Source of the DNA: Linanthus parryae
Lineage: Eukaryota > Streptophyta > Magnoliopsida > Ericales > Polemoniaceae
Direction of reading: 5' to 3'
Assembly: GCA_023055425.1 (NCBI GenBank)
Contig: JALGPY010000003.1
Coordinates: 55,041,891-55,105,890 of the forward strand
Length of the DNA stretch: 64,000 bases
Position numbers and translations under genes: made by a program. The notes below the pieces were generated by a model. That model was not told the DNA's origin and did not search any database. It worked only from the letters and a program-made list of their open reading frames with translations. Numbering within the stretch: position 1 is the first letter of the stretch; the number at the start of each line of letters is the position of its first letter. Below, in pieces: positions 46,401 through 61,986 of the stretch.

Positions 46401-46665
46401 GCTCATTTAATAACTCATTTTATCAATACTTGAAATGAAATTTTAGATACCTTTCTCAAATAAAGTAACTTAATCCATGGGTGTATCTCTCTTTAAAAAA
46501 AAAATTAGTAGGTGTAATATTATCACACTATACAAAAGAATACCGATTTGTCTATAATAATAAGAAAGCCGAAATGAGTATTAGTCTACCTACCTAAAAC
46601 GTGTATATATATATACATAAAAATAAATACATGCAAACTAATCGAATTGTGTTGTGCGTAGTTGA

Positions 46666-46698
<33 letters not shown>

Positions 46699-46923
46699 AA
46701 TAAATAATAATAATAATAATAAGCTTTTATAAATACAAGGAGGGGTTGGGAAATAAATCGAGGACACGCATTGCATATAGGTCATGACTAGAGTCGTTAT
46801 GCAACTAAGCTATGTGTTGATAAGAACTTATTGCGTATTTGTAGACACTCAATTCGTAGACGACGAGTTTGTCGAGAACGAGTACGAGTACTAGGACTTC
46901 TCTTGTCGTGCTGCTTGCTACCG

Positions 46924-47727
46924 GTAAGTTCATATGTGCAATACTTTAACTATCAAATGTGATTTTGTGTGCGTAGAAATATGATCTCGTTATAACTTCC
47001 GATACTTGGAATTGAACAAATGTTGTGAATTGAGTTTTGAGAATCCTCTTTTGAATATTCGATTGGAAATTATGAATTTTGAACCAATGATTTTTTTATA
47101 ATGACAAGTTGGAAATAAAGTGTTACTCTTGAGAAATGATGGTTTGGAACCAGTCGTTATTATTATGAAACGACGGTTGAATAATGCACTATAACATAAT
47201 TGGGGCGATGTACAGAGGATGTGTGTGGAGGCTAAGGCCGGAGGCGCATGTGAGTCGATCCTCCTAGGGTGCTAATCCTACGAGATTACATACCCTACTC
47301 CGTGGTTAGCCTGCGTGCACCCGGATTTTTATTTATGTGTGAAAACTATGGAGTACTACTTATACCAGTACGGGTCATTACGGTATAGGGGTGTCGACAC
47401 TTAAGGTCTCATAGTTATGATTACGAGCGGGGATTGACGTAGGGGCTACCATAACGCTCGGGTGAATTGGGAATCACGTTATCCCGAGAGGCACCCTATT
47501 GTGATATATATATTGCATCTTGACCCCTCTGTGGACAATCGTTACCCGCTGGGCTCTAATACGCCTCAGCCAAATTAATGACGAGAACAGAAAAATTGAA
47601 TTATGATAACAACTACTGTGGATTTCTGCTACATATCACGTGTCTATAAATGCTTTGTGCCAAAAACTCGTTTTACTTATTGCAGTATGAATTTACTCAG
47701 TTTTTACTGATTAAAATTTTCCTGCAG
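46924..47727 (+). other. Intron-like segment inside the LTR
   Basis: A strong donor ACCG|GTAAGTTC lies at 46924-46925, and an acceptor ttttcctgcag ends at 47727 after a branch-like tactgat; a second acceptor (acccgcag) follows about 30 nt later. The enclosed 804 bp is AT-rich with GC-rich patches. The same sites occur in the 3' LTR. Splicing is inferred only. Confidence 0.4.
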
Positions 47728-48038
47728 TCGGCTTGTGCTATTTCAAAACCCGCAGGTTACGAGTAAGGTGGGGGACGTTCACAACGCGGATGGCTAGAGT
47801 ATCAGGCTGTTTATTACACTACCTAGTAACTTTCATTTCAAATGTAATGTACTTATGTTTTTCGGACAATGTCACTTTTATCATGAATGTATAATAACTT
47901 ATATTTGGATTATCGATGGTTGTATTAACTATGAACCGGCGATCCTGCTCCGTATCCAGAGGGGTTTATCTCCTCGGACGGAGGCATCTTTTCAAATATA
48001 CGGTTCGGCCGGCCGTATGATTTGGGGGGTGTTGCAGA

Positions 48039-48051
48039 TGGTATCAGAGCC
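48039..48051 (+). promoter_or_regulatory. Primer-binding site of the chromovirus
   Basis: TGGTATCAGAGCC, complementary to the 3' end of initiator tRNA-Met, 2 nt past the LTR. Confidence 0.9.
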
Positions 48052-48407
48052 GACGGTTCTAAGTTAGTACGAACCTACGATATCCACTAAACTAAGTTTA
48101 AAAATATTTTCAGAATTAAAATAAACATTGGAAAACAAAAATAAGGAATAAAATTTGACAAGCCGGGGTTTACGGGGTAGCTTGATCCCTAATTACCTGA
48201 TGTATCTGATATGCCTTATTGTAAGGCGGATTATTTGCTTTGATGAGAATATTTGTGATGCGATTACTATTTGGTTATTGTTAAGATAATAAGCATTATA
48301 TGTGGACCTTAGAACATTTCAGTGATATTATGACCTCATACACGAGTACTGTATATGTGCGCGTAAGTTGGATATTATTTTGAAAGAGATTGTACCCATA
48401 GGATACC

Positions 48408-50516
48408 ATGCGATATTCCAACCCTCCTCGCTACTATACCAGGAGTCGCAGAACTCAACAAGTAGCAATGAATCGAGGAGAACCAGCCCCAGAATACGAC
48501 CCCATCCGATTCCAGAACATGGAACAGGCGACCCTAGCTCTGACACAAATCATGCAGAACACTCGGGCTGGAGGAGAAGATGTGATGCGAAGGATTGCTG
48601 AACTTCGTCCCGACTACTTCTATGGAACTGATGACCCGACGATCTTGGAAGACTGGATCCGCGACTTCGGGAAGACGCTAAAATCATTTCCCTGCCCGGA
48701 GGATAGACGAGTGGAAATAGCTGTATACTAATTCAAGAAGGAAGTTGACAAATGGTGGTCTGCCAAGGGAGAAGAACTCCTCGCTCAGCCGCGATTCGGC
48801 TGGGAACAGCTGAAGACAGCACTACGTGAACGGTTTTACCCTGACCACGTCAAGTCTCGGAAGCTTAAGGAGTTCTTGGACCTGAAACAAAGGAATGACA
48901 GCCTCGCAGTCTACTACGATCGCTTCACGGAACTTATGAGGTTTGGAGCAGAGATCGTACCGACAGAAGCAAGGGCAGTCAAGAGGTTTGTGGAAGGCCT
49001 AAACTTCCCAATTCGGAGCACTTTAGGTGTAACCCTCTTCGAGACGCTCCACGACGCTTACGGAGAAGCACAGGATGTACGGAGGATGCTAGACGAGAAC
49101 CTTGATGAGAACCAAAAGAGGAAATCCGAAGCACAAGCAGCACCCAATTTTCAGAACCGCGGCAATTGGAACAATGGTAGAGATAAGAGGAACCGGCCCA
49201 ACCCAAACTATCAGCATGTTGGAGGACAAGGTCCGGTTCGAGTTTACCATTGCAGGCGATGTGGCAACAATCACCCAGGGAGAGACTGTAATGGGAACAA
49301 GGTTAACTGTCTTGCCTGTGGGAAGTTGGGACATCGGAAGTTCGAGTGCAGATCCAAACCACAAGGAAGTAACAGTGGAGGAAACTTCATCAACCGTGGA
49401 GGAGGAAGTGGTGCTTTTTGTCAAGGTGGAAACTTCGGGTACAATCAGGGAGGCAACAACCAGTTTGGAGGGAACCAGCGGAACTATCAGCAGGGAGGAG
49501 GATACAACAACGTGGGCTACAACACTGGGAGAAACAACAACAACGGAGGAGGCTTCAACCGAGGAAACAACTGGCAAGGTGGAAACAACCGTCCTCAAGG
49601 GAACAATGCAGCAGCACCAACAGCCGCCGCCCGTACTGCAACTGGGACCATTAATGTCATGAACCAGACACAAGCAGAACAGGCCAACGTGGTGACTGGT
49701 ACATTCCTTATCCATTCTATCCCTGCATTTGTCCTATTTGATTCAGGAGCCACATTTTCTTTCATATCATCCACATTTGTTAAGAAACTAGATTTACCTG
49801 CTCCCACACCCATATCTACTGCCATATCTACCCCTAACGGAGAAATCGTAACTTGTAAAGCCATGTACCCTGAAATCAAACTAGAAATCCTTGGCACTGA
49901 ACTACCCTCAGACCTGATCCTTTACAGCCTCGGTAACCTAGATGTCATCTTAGGTATGGATTGGCTTAGCAAGTACAAAGCAACCATAGAATGTGCCACA
50001 CAAAAAGTTAGGTTTCGTGGACCCAATGGTGAGCGTCTATCCTATAGAGGTGTAACCAGTGGACCCCGAATCCAAATTGTGTCAGCCTTAACCATCCTCT
50101 CAGAAGTGAAGAAAGGGCATAAGGCATATCTCTGTACGATCCATGACCAGGTAAAAGAAGAGGAGAAGTTGGAGAACATCCCAGTAGTAAACGAGTTCCC
50201 AGACGTGTTCCCAGAAGAGCTTCCAGGAATGCCACCAAAGAGGGCAGTGGACTTTACGATCGACCTAGTACCAGGGACTGGGCCGATCTCCAAAGCACCA
50301 TACAGGATGGCACCAGCAGAGTTGAAGGAGTTGAAGGAGCAGGTCAAAGAACTTCTAGACAAGGGCTTCATCCGGCCTAGTGTTCCACCGTGGGGGAGCA
50401 CCAGTCTTGTTTGTGAAGAAGAAGGACGGAAGTCTCAGGCTTTGCATAGACTATCGGGAGCTGAATGTAACCATAAAGAACAAGTATCCGCTTCCCAGGA
50501 TCGACGACCTGTTTGA
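48408..50516 (+). pseudogene. Chromovirus gag-protease (one nonsense codon, frameshift before RT)
   Basis: It encodes the capsid-nucleocapsid precursor and aspartic protease. The frame opens MRYSNPPRYYTRSRRTQQ at 48408 and continues through a capsid region (YFYGTDDPTILEDWIRDF, ERFYPDHVKSRKLKEFLDLKQ). Two zinc knuckles lie at 49251-49349 (CRRCGNNHPGRDC, one residue shorter than usual, and CLACGKLGHRKFEC), followed by a Gly/Asn-rich linker. The protease motif LFDSGATFSFIS has its Asp at 49740. A TAA at 48729-48731 interrupts gag after 107 codons. The frame runs into the start of RT and is lost at a 5-G run (50392-50396), where a single-base length change shifts to the pol frame. The stop at 50516 is a consequence. 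Confidence 0.9.
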
Positions 50517-53088
50517 TCAATTACAAGGAGCCGATACGTTCTCGAAGGTTGACTTGAGGTCAGGGTACCAGCAGCTCAGGATATCAGAGAAGGATATTCC
50601 GAAGACAGCATTCCGAACCCGATACGGTCATTACGAGTACACAGTGATGCCGTTCGGCTTGACGAATGCACCATCAGCATTCATGGAGTTGATGAACCGC
50701 TTCTTACAGAAGTACCTGGATAGATTTGTTGTGGTGTTCATCGACGACATCCTGATCTACTCCAAGGGAAGGGAAGAGCACGAACAACACTTGAGAGAGG
50801 TGTTGGGAACTCTCAGGGAAGAAAAGTTGTATGGGAAGTTGTCGAAGTGCGAGTTTTGGCTCAATAAAGTGCCTTTTCTGGGCCATATCATATCCAAGGA
50901 AGGTGTGTCAGTGGACCCCGGAAAAGTGGCGGCAGTAAAAGATTGGCCAACCCCAAAGAACGTAACAGAGATACGAAGCTTCTTGGAACTGGCAGGATAC
51001 TACCGAAGATTCGTGAAGGATTTCTCAAAGAACGCAAAACCCCTGACCAACTTGATAAAGAAGACGACAAAGTATGTGTGGGACAGCAAGTGCGAGGAGG
51101 CATTCCAGACCCTCAAGGACAGGTTGACCTCAGCACCAGTGTTGACCTTACCCACAGAAGGGGGAGAGTTTGAAGTTTACAGTGACGCGTCGAAGCACGG
51201 CCTGGGATGTGTTCTGATGCAAAATGGGAAGGTGATTGCTTACGCTTCCAGGCAGCTAAAGCCATACGAAGAGAACTATCCCACTCATGACTTGGAGTTG
51301 GCTTCTATAGTGTTTGCTCTAAAGATATGGAGGCATTATCTGTACGGTACGACTTGCGAGATCTTCACTGATCACAAGAGTCTGAAGTACATATTCACGC
51401 AGAAGGAGCTGAACATGCGGCAAAGGAGATGGTTAGAGTTGGTGAAGGATTATGATCTCCAGATCTTGTACCATGAAGGGAAGGCCAATGTGGTGGCAGA
51501 TGCATTGAGTCGGAAAACGGAGCACACGGTGAATACTATGTGGGTTTTGCCACGCAAGCTCTGCGAAGACTTTCAGAAGATGGAAATTGAAGTATGTACG
51601 AGGGGAACTGCCACTAATATGTTGTACAATTTGACAGTTGTGCCAAGCATCTTCGAGGAGATTAAGGAAGGTCAGAAGGGAGACGCTTTTCTGCAGCAGA
51701 TTAAGGACAAAATCAGTAAGGGTGAGGCTCATGATTTCAAGATCGACGAAGACGGTAGCGTAAAGTTCAAGGGAAGATGGTGCATACCATTGAAATGTGC
51801 AGAAGTGAAGGAGAAGATTATGAAAGAAGCTCATTACACGCCGTACTCAGTACACCCAGGAGGAGACAAGCTGTATAAAGACCTGAAGAAGAACTTCTGG
51901 TGGAAGGGCATGAAGAAGGAAGTAGCAGACTACGTGTCCCGGTGCCTTACATGTCAAAAGTTCAAGTTTGAGCACAAAAGACCAGGAGGGATGCTGCAAC
52001 CGTTGGAGGTGCCAGTATGGAAATGGGACTCCATCTCAATGGACTTCGTCACAGCATTGCCAACGTCGACTAATGGCCTAAACCAGATATGGGTCGTGGT
52101 TGATCGGCTGACGAAGACGGCCAGATTCATTCCTATGAAAGATACGTGGGATATGGAAAAGAGAGCAAATGCATACATCAAGGATGTGGTGAGATTACAT
52201 GGAGTACCTAGCTCAATTGTTTCTGACAGGGATCCGAACTTCCTATCACACTTCTGGAGGGAACTACAGAAGGCCATGGGTACCGAACTCAAGTTCAGCA
52301 CAGCTTTCCACCCCGCTACAGATGGACAGACGGAGAGGACCATTCAGACACTAGAAGACATGTTGAGAGCCTGTATCTTAGACTTTGGGGGATCGTGGGT
52401 GGACAAGCTACCATTGATAGAGTTCTCCTACAACAACAGCTATCATGCCAGCATAGGAATGGCACCTTACGAGGCGTTGTATGGAAGGAAATGCAGAACG
52501 CCACTTTGTTGGAGTGACATCAGTGAGACTATCATTCTCGGACCTCAAATGATTGAAGAGTCGACAAATCAGATTCGTATGATTCAGAAAAGGATGAAGG
52601 CAGCCCAGGATCGACAGAAGTCTTACGCTGATTCGAAGAGGAGACCGTTGGAATTCAAAGTAGGTGACAAAGTATTTTTGAAGGTTTCTCCAACAAAAGG
52701 CGTCATGAGGTTCAACCAGAAGGGGAAGCTCAGCCCCAAGTTCATTGGACCATACGAGGTGATGGATCGTATAGGAGAAGTTGCTTATCGCCTAAATCTT
52801 CCAAACAACCTAGGCCGAGTTCATAATGTCTTTCATGTCTCGCAACTCAAACCTTACATCCACGACCCAAGCCATGTCCTTGACCCTGAACCAGGTGACC
52901 TAGATCTGTCTCTTTCCTACGAAGAGCAACCCATTAAAATCCTCGATAGGAAAACCAGGAACACCCGTACCAAGTCAACTACGCTGGTCAAGGTTCTCTG
53001 GTCCAACCAATTACAAGAAGGAGCTACATGGGAGGCGAAAGCTGACATGATGAAACGATACCCTCACCTGTTTGACCAGGTAAAATAA
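50397..53088 (+). CDS. Chromovirus pol: RT, RNase H, integrase
   Basis: One open frame runs from the frameshift to the stop at 53088; the ATG at 50380 of this frame is not a natural start. RT has [25 protein letters not shown] and the catalytic FIDDILIYS (Asp pair near 50740). RNase H has [13 protein letters not shown] and DALSRK. Integrase has the HHCC finger (H485, H492, C522, C525 counted from the ATG), then [11 protein letters not shown] and [13 protein letters not shown] with the D,D,E core. The last 50 residues ([36 protein letters not shown]) resemble a chromodomain. No stop or frameshift lies in this part. Confidence 0.92.
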
Positions 53089-53301
53089 ATTTCGAGAGTA
53101 TAACCCTACGATTAGCAATTATGGGCATACACGTACTAGGCATGACACTGTCATGTCATATAGCATGACCAGTTATAACCTCACCTGTGCATATTATGGT
53201 ATTACTTGGGCATTTATGACATATATAGTGCACTAGCTTCAGGATAAGAGTCGCTTAATTAACATACCGTAGTGATAGCTTCGGGGACGAAGCTCTTTTC
53301 T

Positions 53302-53314
53302 AAGGGTGGTAAGA
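53302..53314 (+). promoter_or_regulatory. Polypurine tract of the chromovirus
   Basis: AAGGGTGGTAAGA directly precedes the 3' LTR, after the ggggacgaagctctttt stretch typical of this lineage. Confidence 0.85.
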
Positions 53315-57417
<4,103 letters not shown>

Positions 57418-57422
57418 TAAAA

Positions 57423-57781
57423 TATTCATACATGTAATGAGAGCTTAATATCTGATTATAGATGACTAGTTTAGTGGATGAATGTTTATATGTAAAACTT
57501 AATTGAACACATGCTACTTTGGGGTAAATAATGTAAAATCTAATAATGGAGAGGTTGATACATAAAAACATAAAGTTTGGAGAACAATTCAAATTTACAT
57601 AAAGTTATGGGGCAAACTAGAAATTTAATATTAACTAACAAGTTGGCACAAATAACATTTTTAAAACATTTTCGTTAAATTATATCATATTTAGTAAAAT
57701 ATTAACATTAACACACATATTTAGGAAATAATAAAATCGCTTAAAAACTACACGTGCAACATAAATATGAGGGTTACTACA
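57423..57781 (-). mobile_element. Solo Gypsy LTR, right part
   Basis: AT-rich sequence from atattcatac to TTACTACA at 57781. On the minus strand it is the LTR start, TGTAGTAACCCTC. It completes the solo LTR that begins at 41337 and is followed by the ctaat duplication at 57782-57786. Confidence 0.85.
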
Positions 57782-57786
57782 CTAAT

Positions 57787-57816
57787 GCTCATAACACATT
57801 GAGTGGGAGAGAGAAG
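57787..57816 (+). repeat. 3' LTR of Copia B, short continuation
   Basis: gctcataacacattgagtgg followed by gagagagaag, identical to the 5' LTR around 34494-34523. It joins logically to 41336 and is cut again at 57816 by the next LTR. Confidence 0.9.
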
Positions 57817-59771
57817 TGTTCACGATAATTCCCAAGTATAGGAATATCGTTCTAAGTAGTACCCGAGTAAGAACGGGGTCGATTTCCACAAGGATTGGGA
57901 AAGAGATTAAACACTCTAAGCTAACTAATAAACTTACTAAGCAACTAACTAAATTAACAAAACGAGTTTCTCAAAGGCTTTAGAGCTAGCCAAGCTTTGA
58001 ATCCACCACTCAAGTGATGGAGCAAGAGTTTTGTTGAACAATTTAAAGAAACTAAGCAAATACTTAAAAAGAATCTAAAACTTGAAAAAAAGTTTGTAGA
58101 ATTGAGAGAATAGTTGGTCTTAGTTGAATCATCTAGAAGTGTTGTGCATGAATCCAACACCCAAATGATATTACAAGGAGGTGTGTGGATTCTAATGTCA
58201 AATCCAAGTATGATTCATGAGGAACACTATTGGAATCCAAAACTAAGTTGTATCAACTATCAAGTATGTGTATTCAAGCATGAATCCACATACAAGATGA
58301 AGCTACAAATCGGATTTGTATTCCAACACTTGTTGAGTCATGAATCACAAGAGGAACTTCTCAACTCATTGATTTAACAATTGAATCCACACCCAACACA
58401 CCTAGATTCATCAACTTCAACCAACAATTAGTCTAGCTACTCATATCCAAGAGCCAAGCAACACAAGAGATATCAAGCATACTCATGAATATTTTCATTA
58501 GATTCAAGCTTAAACTCAAGAATACACAAGCTATTCTTCAATTGCAACTAAAAGTAGCCAAGTAACCCAAAAAAATGTAGAACAAGCTAAGAACAATGAA
58601 GAACCCCTATGAGTATCAATGAAGAACAATGAAACTTGGCTCAAATTCGTTCTCTCTTCCTCCTTGGTTGTTCTTGGCTCCTACCCAAGGCTTAGAGACT
58701 CAAGAACAACTCAAAAATCGGCCAAAACCGAGAGGGATAGAGAGAGAAAGTAAATTTTCGGCCTCCTTCAAGAGGGGAGCAAAGAGAGAGAGAGGGAGCC
58801 CCAATTCCTCAAATTGTTAGCTTAAATACAAGATTGGAATAGGTTCCTTAGCCTCCAAGGATCAATCATAACCGTCCAATTGAGCTTCTAACATCCCCAT
58901 CATTTAATGCCCAATTCGTCCATATGAACCCTAGAACTTGGGGCTTTTCGATTTATTGGGTTTTTGGGCCGAATTGGTGGTTCAAATAGGTAGATAATGG
59001 TTTGAGGAGTGTTTTGGGCTTGATTTGAGTCGATTTGGTGGAGTATGGAAGGGGTAATTGAAGGTTAAACCGTGGCTATGAAGTGGGTTTATGTGGGTTT
59101 CGGGTTTGGGTGATTTCGGGGTTGTTTTGGGTGTTTAAGGAGGTCTAGAAGAGGTGGGAATCATAGAGGGTTGTTTGGGGGTCAATTTGGGACCGATTTC
59201 GGACAATTTGGAGCTCAAACGAAGTTTCTATGGAGCTTTCATGGTGGAGGGTTCATTTTGGACGGGATTGAGGAAGAAGATGACTCTTCTTCTTTGCGCT
59301 TTGGTCCCTCATTTACTTGGAGCTTCCAAATTTGACCCATAATCTTCCCCTACATGCTAGATCCTCTTCATTAGGACCCTCTTAATTTCGAGAAATTATG
59401 TTTCTCCCCAAAATGATGAATTTTTCGTTCTTTGGCCCTCGAAAGTAACTTTGACCTTGACTTTTGCTTCTTTTGACTTGCTTTATCTTCAATCTTGGTC
59501 TCTTTATTCACTTTTCTTTCAAATTAGCTTCTTGAATCTTCAAATCAAGCGTTTCTAATTCCTTTTTCACGCCTCTTAGCTTAAATCTCCTCCCCTTTAT
59601 CATTTAAGCTTTCCCTACCACGTCTTCACCTACAAAATAAGAGAAAAACAACCAAAACTACAAGAGCAAGCATAAGTCTAGAATTAGGGATATAACACAC
59701 AAATTACATATAAAAGCAAGTTAAGAGGAGTTCAATAACCTACTAAAATATGCACTTTCCATTTATCAACA
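57817..59771 (-). repeat. 3' LTR of the gag-only element
   Basis: On the minus strand it runs from TGTTGATAAATGGAAAGTGC to GGAATTATCGTGAACA. Near its end are ccaagtataggaata and gagtaagaacggggtcg, phrases common in Athila/Tat-type LTRs. It is adjacent to Copia B sequence at 57816. Confidence 0.7.
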
Positions 59772-61467
59772 CACCCCCCAACTAGCCTTTTGCTCGTCCT
59801 CGAGCAAAGAGAGCGATATAAGTAGTGAACTAGTGAAGAACCAATCATGAGAGACACACACTCAACTAGACAAGGCTTTACTCAATTCTAAAGTAGACTC
59901 AAATATTTACAAAAACGCACACACACATTATCTATCCTAAGTGAGGACTCAAAGAAACAAAATACTAAGAGTTACTAGCTAATTTTAATTTTTTTGATGG
60001 GGGAAAAAGAAGAATGCATAAATGTCTCCTCAAATAAATTCTCAAAGTCCAAGAAGATTGAGAAAGAAACCTATGGACGTCTAAGCATATACTCATACAA
60101 ATGTGGGCGGTGTTTGGTAGAAGGTGACTCATGCGAACCACAAAACTTGTTAAATTAAGTCCAATTTGCGATAAAGTATGCCTTCAAAAATAAGGATCAC
60201 AAGAAACTAGACATTCTCATACTTATTCAAAAGCACCCATGTAGGATGGACTTCCAAAGCTTTGAACAAAATTTTTTTTAAGAAGGGGAGATGTGGTTGT
60301 GGGCTTGTATGATCCTTTTGTGGATTTTTGGTAGATGGTGCGATTTATCATGTTTTTTTTTTGATTTGTAGCATTAATATTTTTTTTAAACCTCAAATCC
60401 AAGGCTCTCCAAGACCCACAACAAAAAGAGGAATATACACGCGAGTGGGCTTTTTAAGCTAAACCAAGGGAGCTATCTAGGTGGTGACGTAACATTATCC
60501 CTGGACACCCCTCTATTTCTTAGACATCGCATGGGGTGTCATTGGTAACCACCACTCCAATGGGCTACAAGTTTCCACCGCAAAAACGAATAGAGTAAAA
60601 TCTTTTTGTGAAGTTCAAATAGCTTTAGAAAATGCACCCTTTATCAAAAGTAGAAGACGTCAAAGTTTATGTGATCAACTTAGCTTGAAGGACTTAAACA
60701 TGAAACGTTAATTTAGTGTGTCGCTTTGTGAGAACGCATGATGTCGCGGAATGTGGGATATTGGTGTAGATGTATTGAGTATAAGCAAAGAATTCCTTTC
60801 TAAAATAAAAATAAAAAGAACATGGACTAAGAGATTTCATTATTTGAAAACATCTAGCTTCCTAAAATTCCCCCTTTTCACTTTTTCTCATTTTTTTTCT
60901 TCATTTTTTCATTTTCATTTTTTTTCCTCAAAATGAGTGACTCAACTATAACTTCCTAAGACTCAATAAAGCTATCAAAATAAGAAAATAAAATCTTGAC
61001 TCAAGATGAAAGGTGAAAATAAATAAAACTACCAAAGAAAGGAGAATAAAAATTCTATGGTTTGACACGGGGAAAGAGTGATGCTTCTCATGAATGGTTC
61101 ACACATTTTTTAATTTTCAATTTTTACAATTTTTTTGGATTTTCATTTTTTTTTTTGTATTTTTCATGTAAATCACTAATGAAGAAAAAGCATGCTTGTA
61201 ACCATTTAAGCAAGAAATAAAATCTACTCCACCCCCCAACTAAAATATCACATTGCCCTCAATGTGTGAGATCAATGGAAGAGCATACAAATTAATATAA
61301 GAGACAAGGGATAGATGGACCTCATTTCTCGCTTTCTTGGCCACCAGGTATAAGTCCTCCTCCATGAGCAACCTACAAAATGTTCATAGAAAAGAAAAAA
61401 TGCAAGAAATAGAGAAAATCTAATTTATTTATTTACAACTTGTGACTTCTAAATGGAAAAAATCAAT
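59772..61467 (-). other. Non-coding 3' internal region of the gag-only element
   Basis: On the minus strand, just before the LTR, the sequence reads ctcgaggacgagcaaaag, then ggctagttggggggtg, a typical Athila/Tat polypurine end. The rest is A/T-rich with several long T runs and no protein similarity. Confidence 0.6.
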
Positions 61468-61986
61468 TCATGGAACTTTTAATTTCTTGTAGTCTAGGCA
61501 AGCTTGCCTATGACTATGAGCTCGAGTAGGGTCAAGACAACCCTCTTTCATTCTTTGCATTCTCTTTTTTCCTTTCACTTTCTCTAATATCTCAAACACA
61601 AAAATTGGGAAACTAATACCCGGATCAAGTAAATCAAAATGTAAGGATTTGAGTGTTTCCTTCTTAATGAAAGTAGCACTCTCTTGTTTTCCAAATAAAT
61701 TCTTCAAAATTCTCATTTCAAATAAAGTGCAAGAGACATCACACATTTTGATAGAAAAACTTGACTCATCTTGGGAATTTAAAATGAGAGAATTGCCATG
61801 AGAGAATTCAAGAGGAGGATCTTTACCACTAGTTAACATAATACCTTCAATGAGAAGAACATTTTCACTACAAAAATCTAGCTTATGATCATTTTCTAAA
61901 ATATGAACACAAAATTTCTCACTCTTTAATTTCACACTTTCATCCAAGATTCTACCCCACTTTCCTTTCACAACATGAAATTTATT
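61468..61986 (-). other. In-frame extension after the gag-protease stop (unknown protein segment)
   Basis: After the TAA at 61989-61987 the same frame stays open for about 172 codons (NKFHVVKGKWGRILDESVK ... LDYKKLKVP) to the next stop. It has no ATG start and no known domain. It may be reached by readthrough, or the TAA may be a lesion splitting a longer polyprotein. Confidence 0.45.

Noticed and set aside
49089..49715. Long minus-strand and alternative-frame open frames across the chromovirus gag
   Set aside because: They are shadows of the Gly/Asn-rich gag linker; the true frame has zinc knuckles and a protease.
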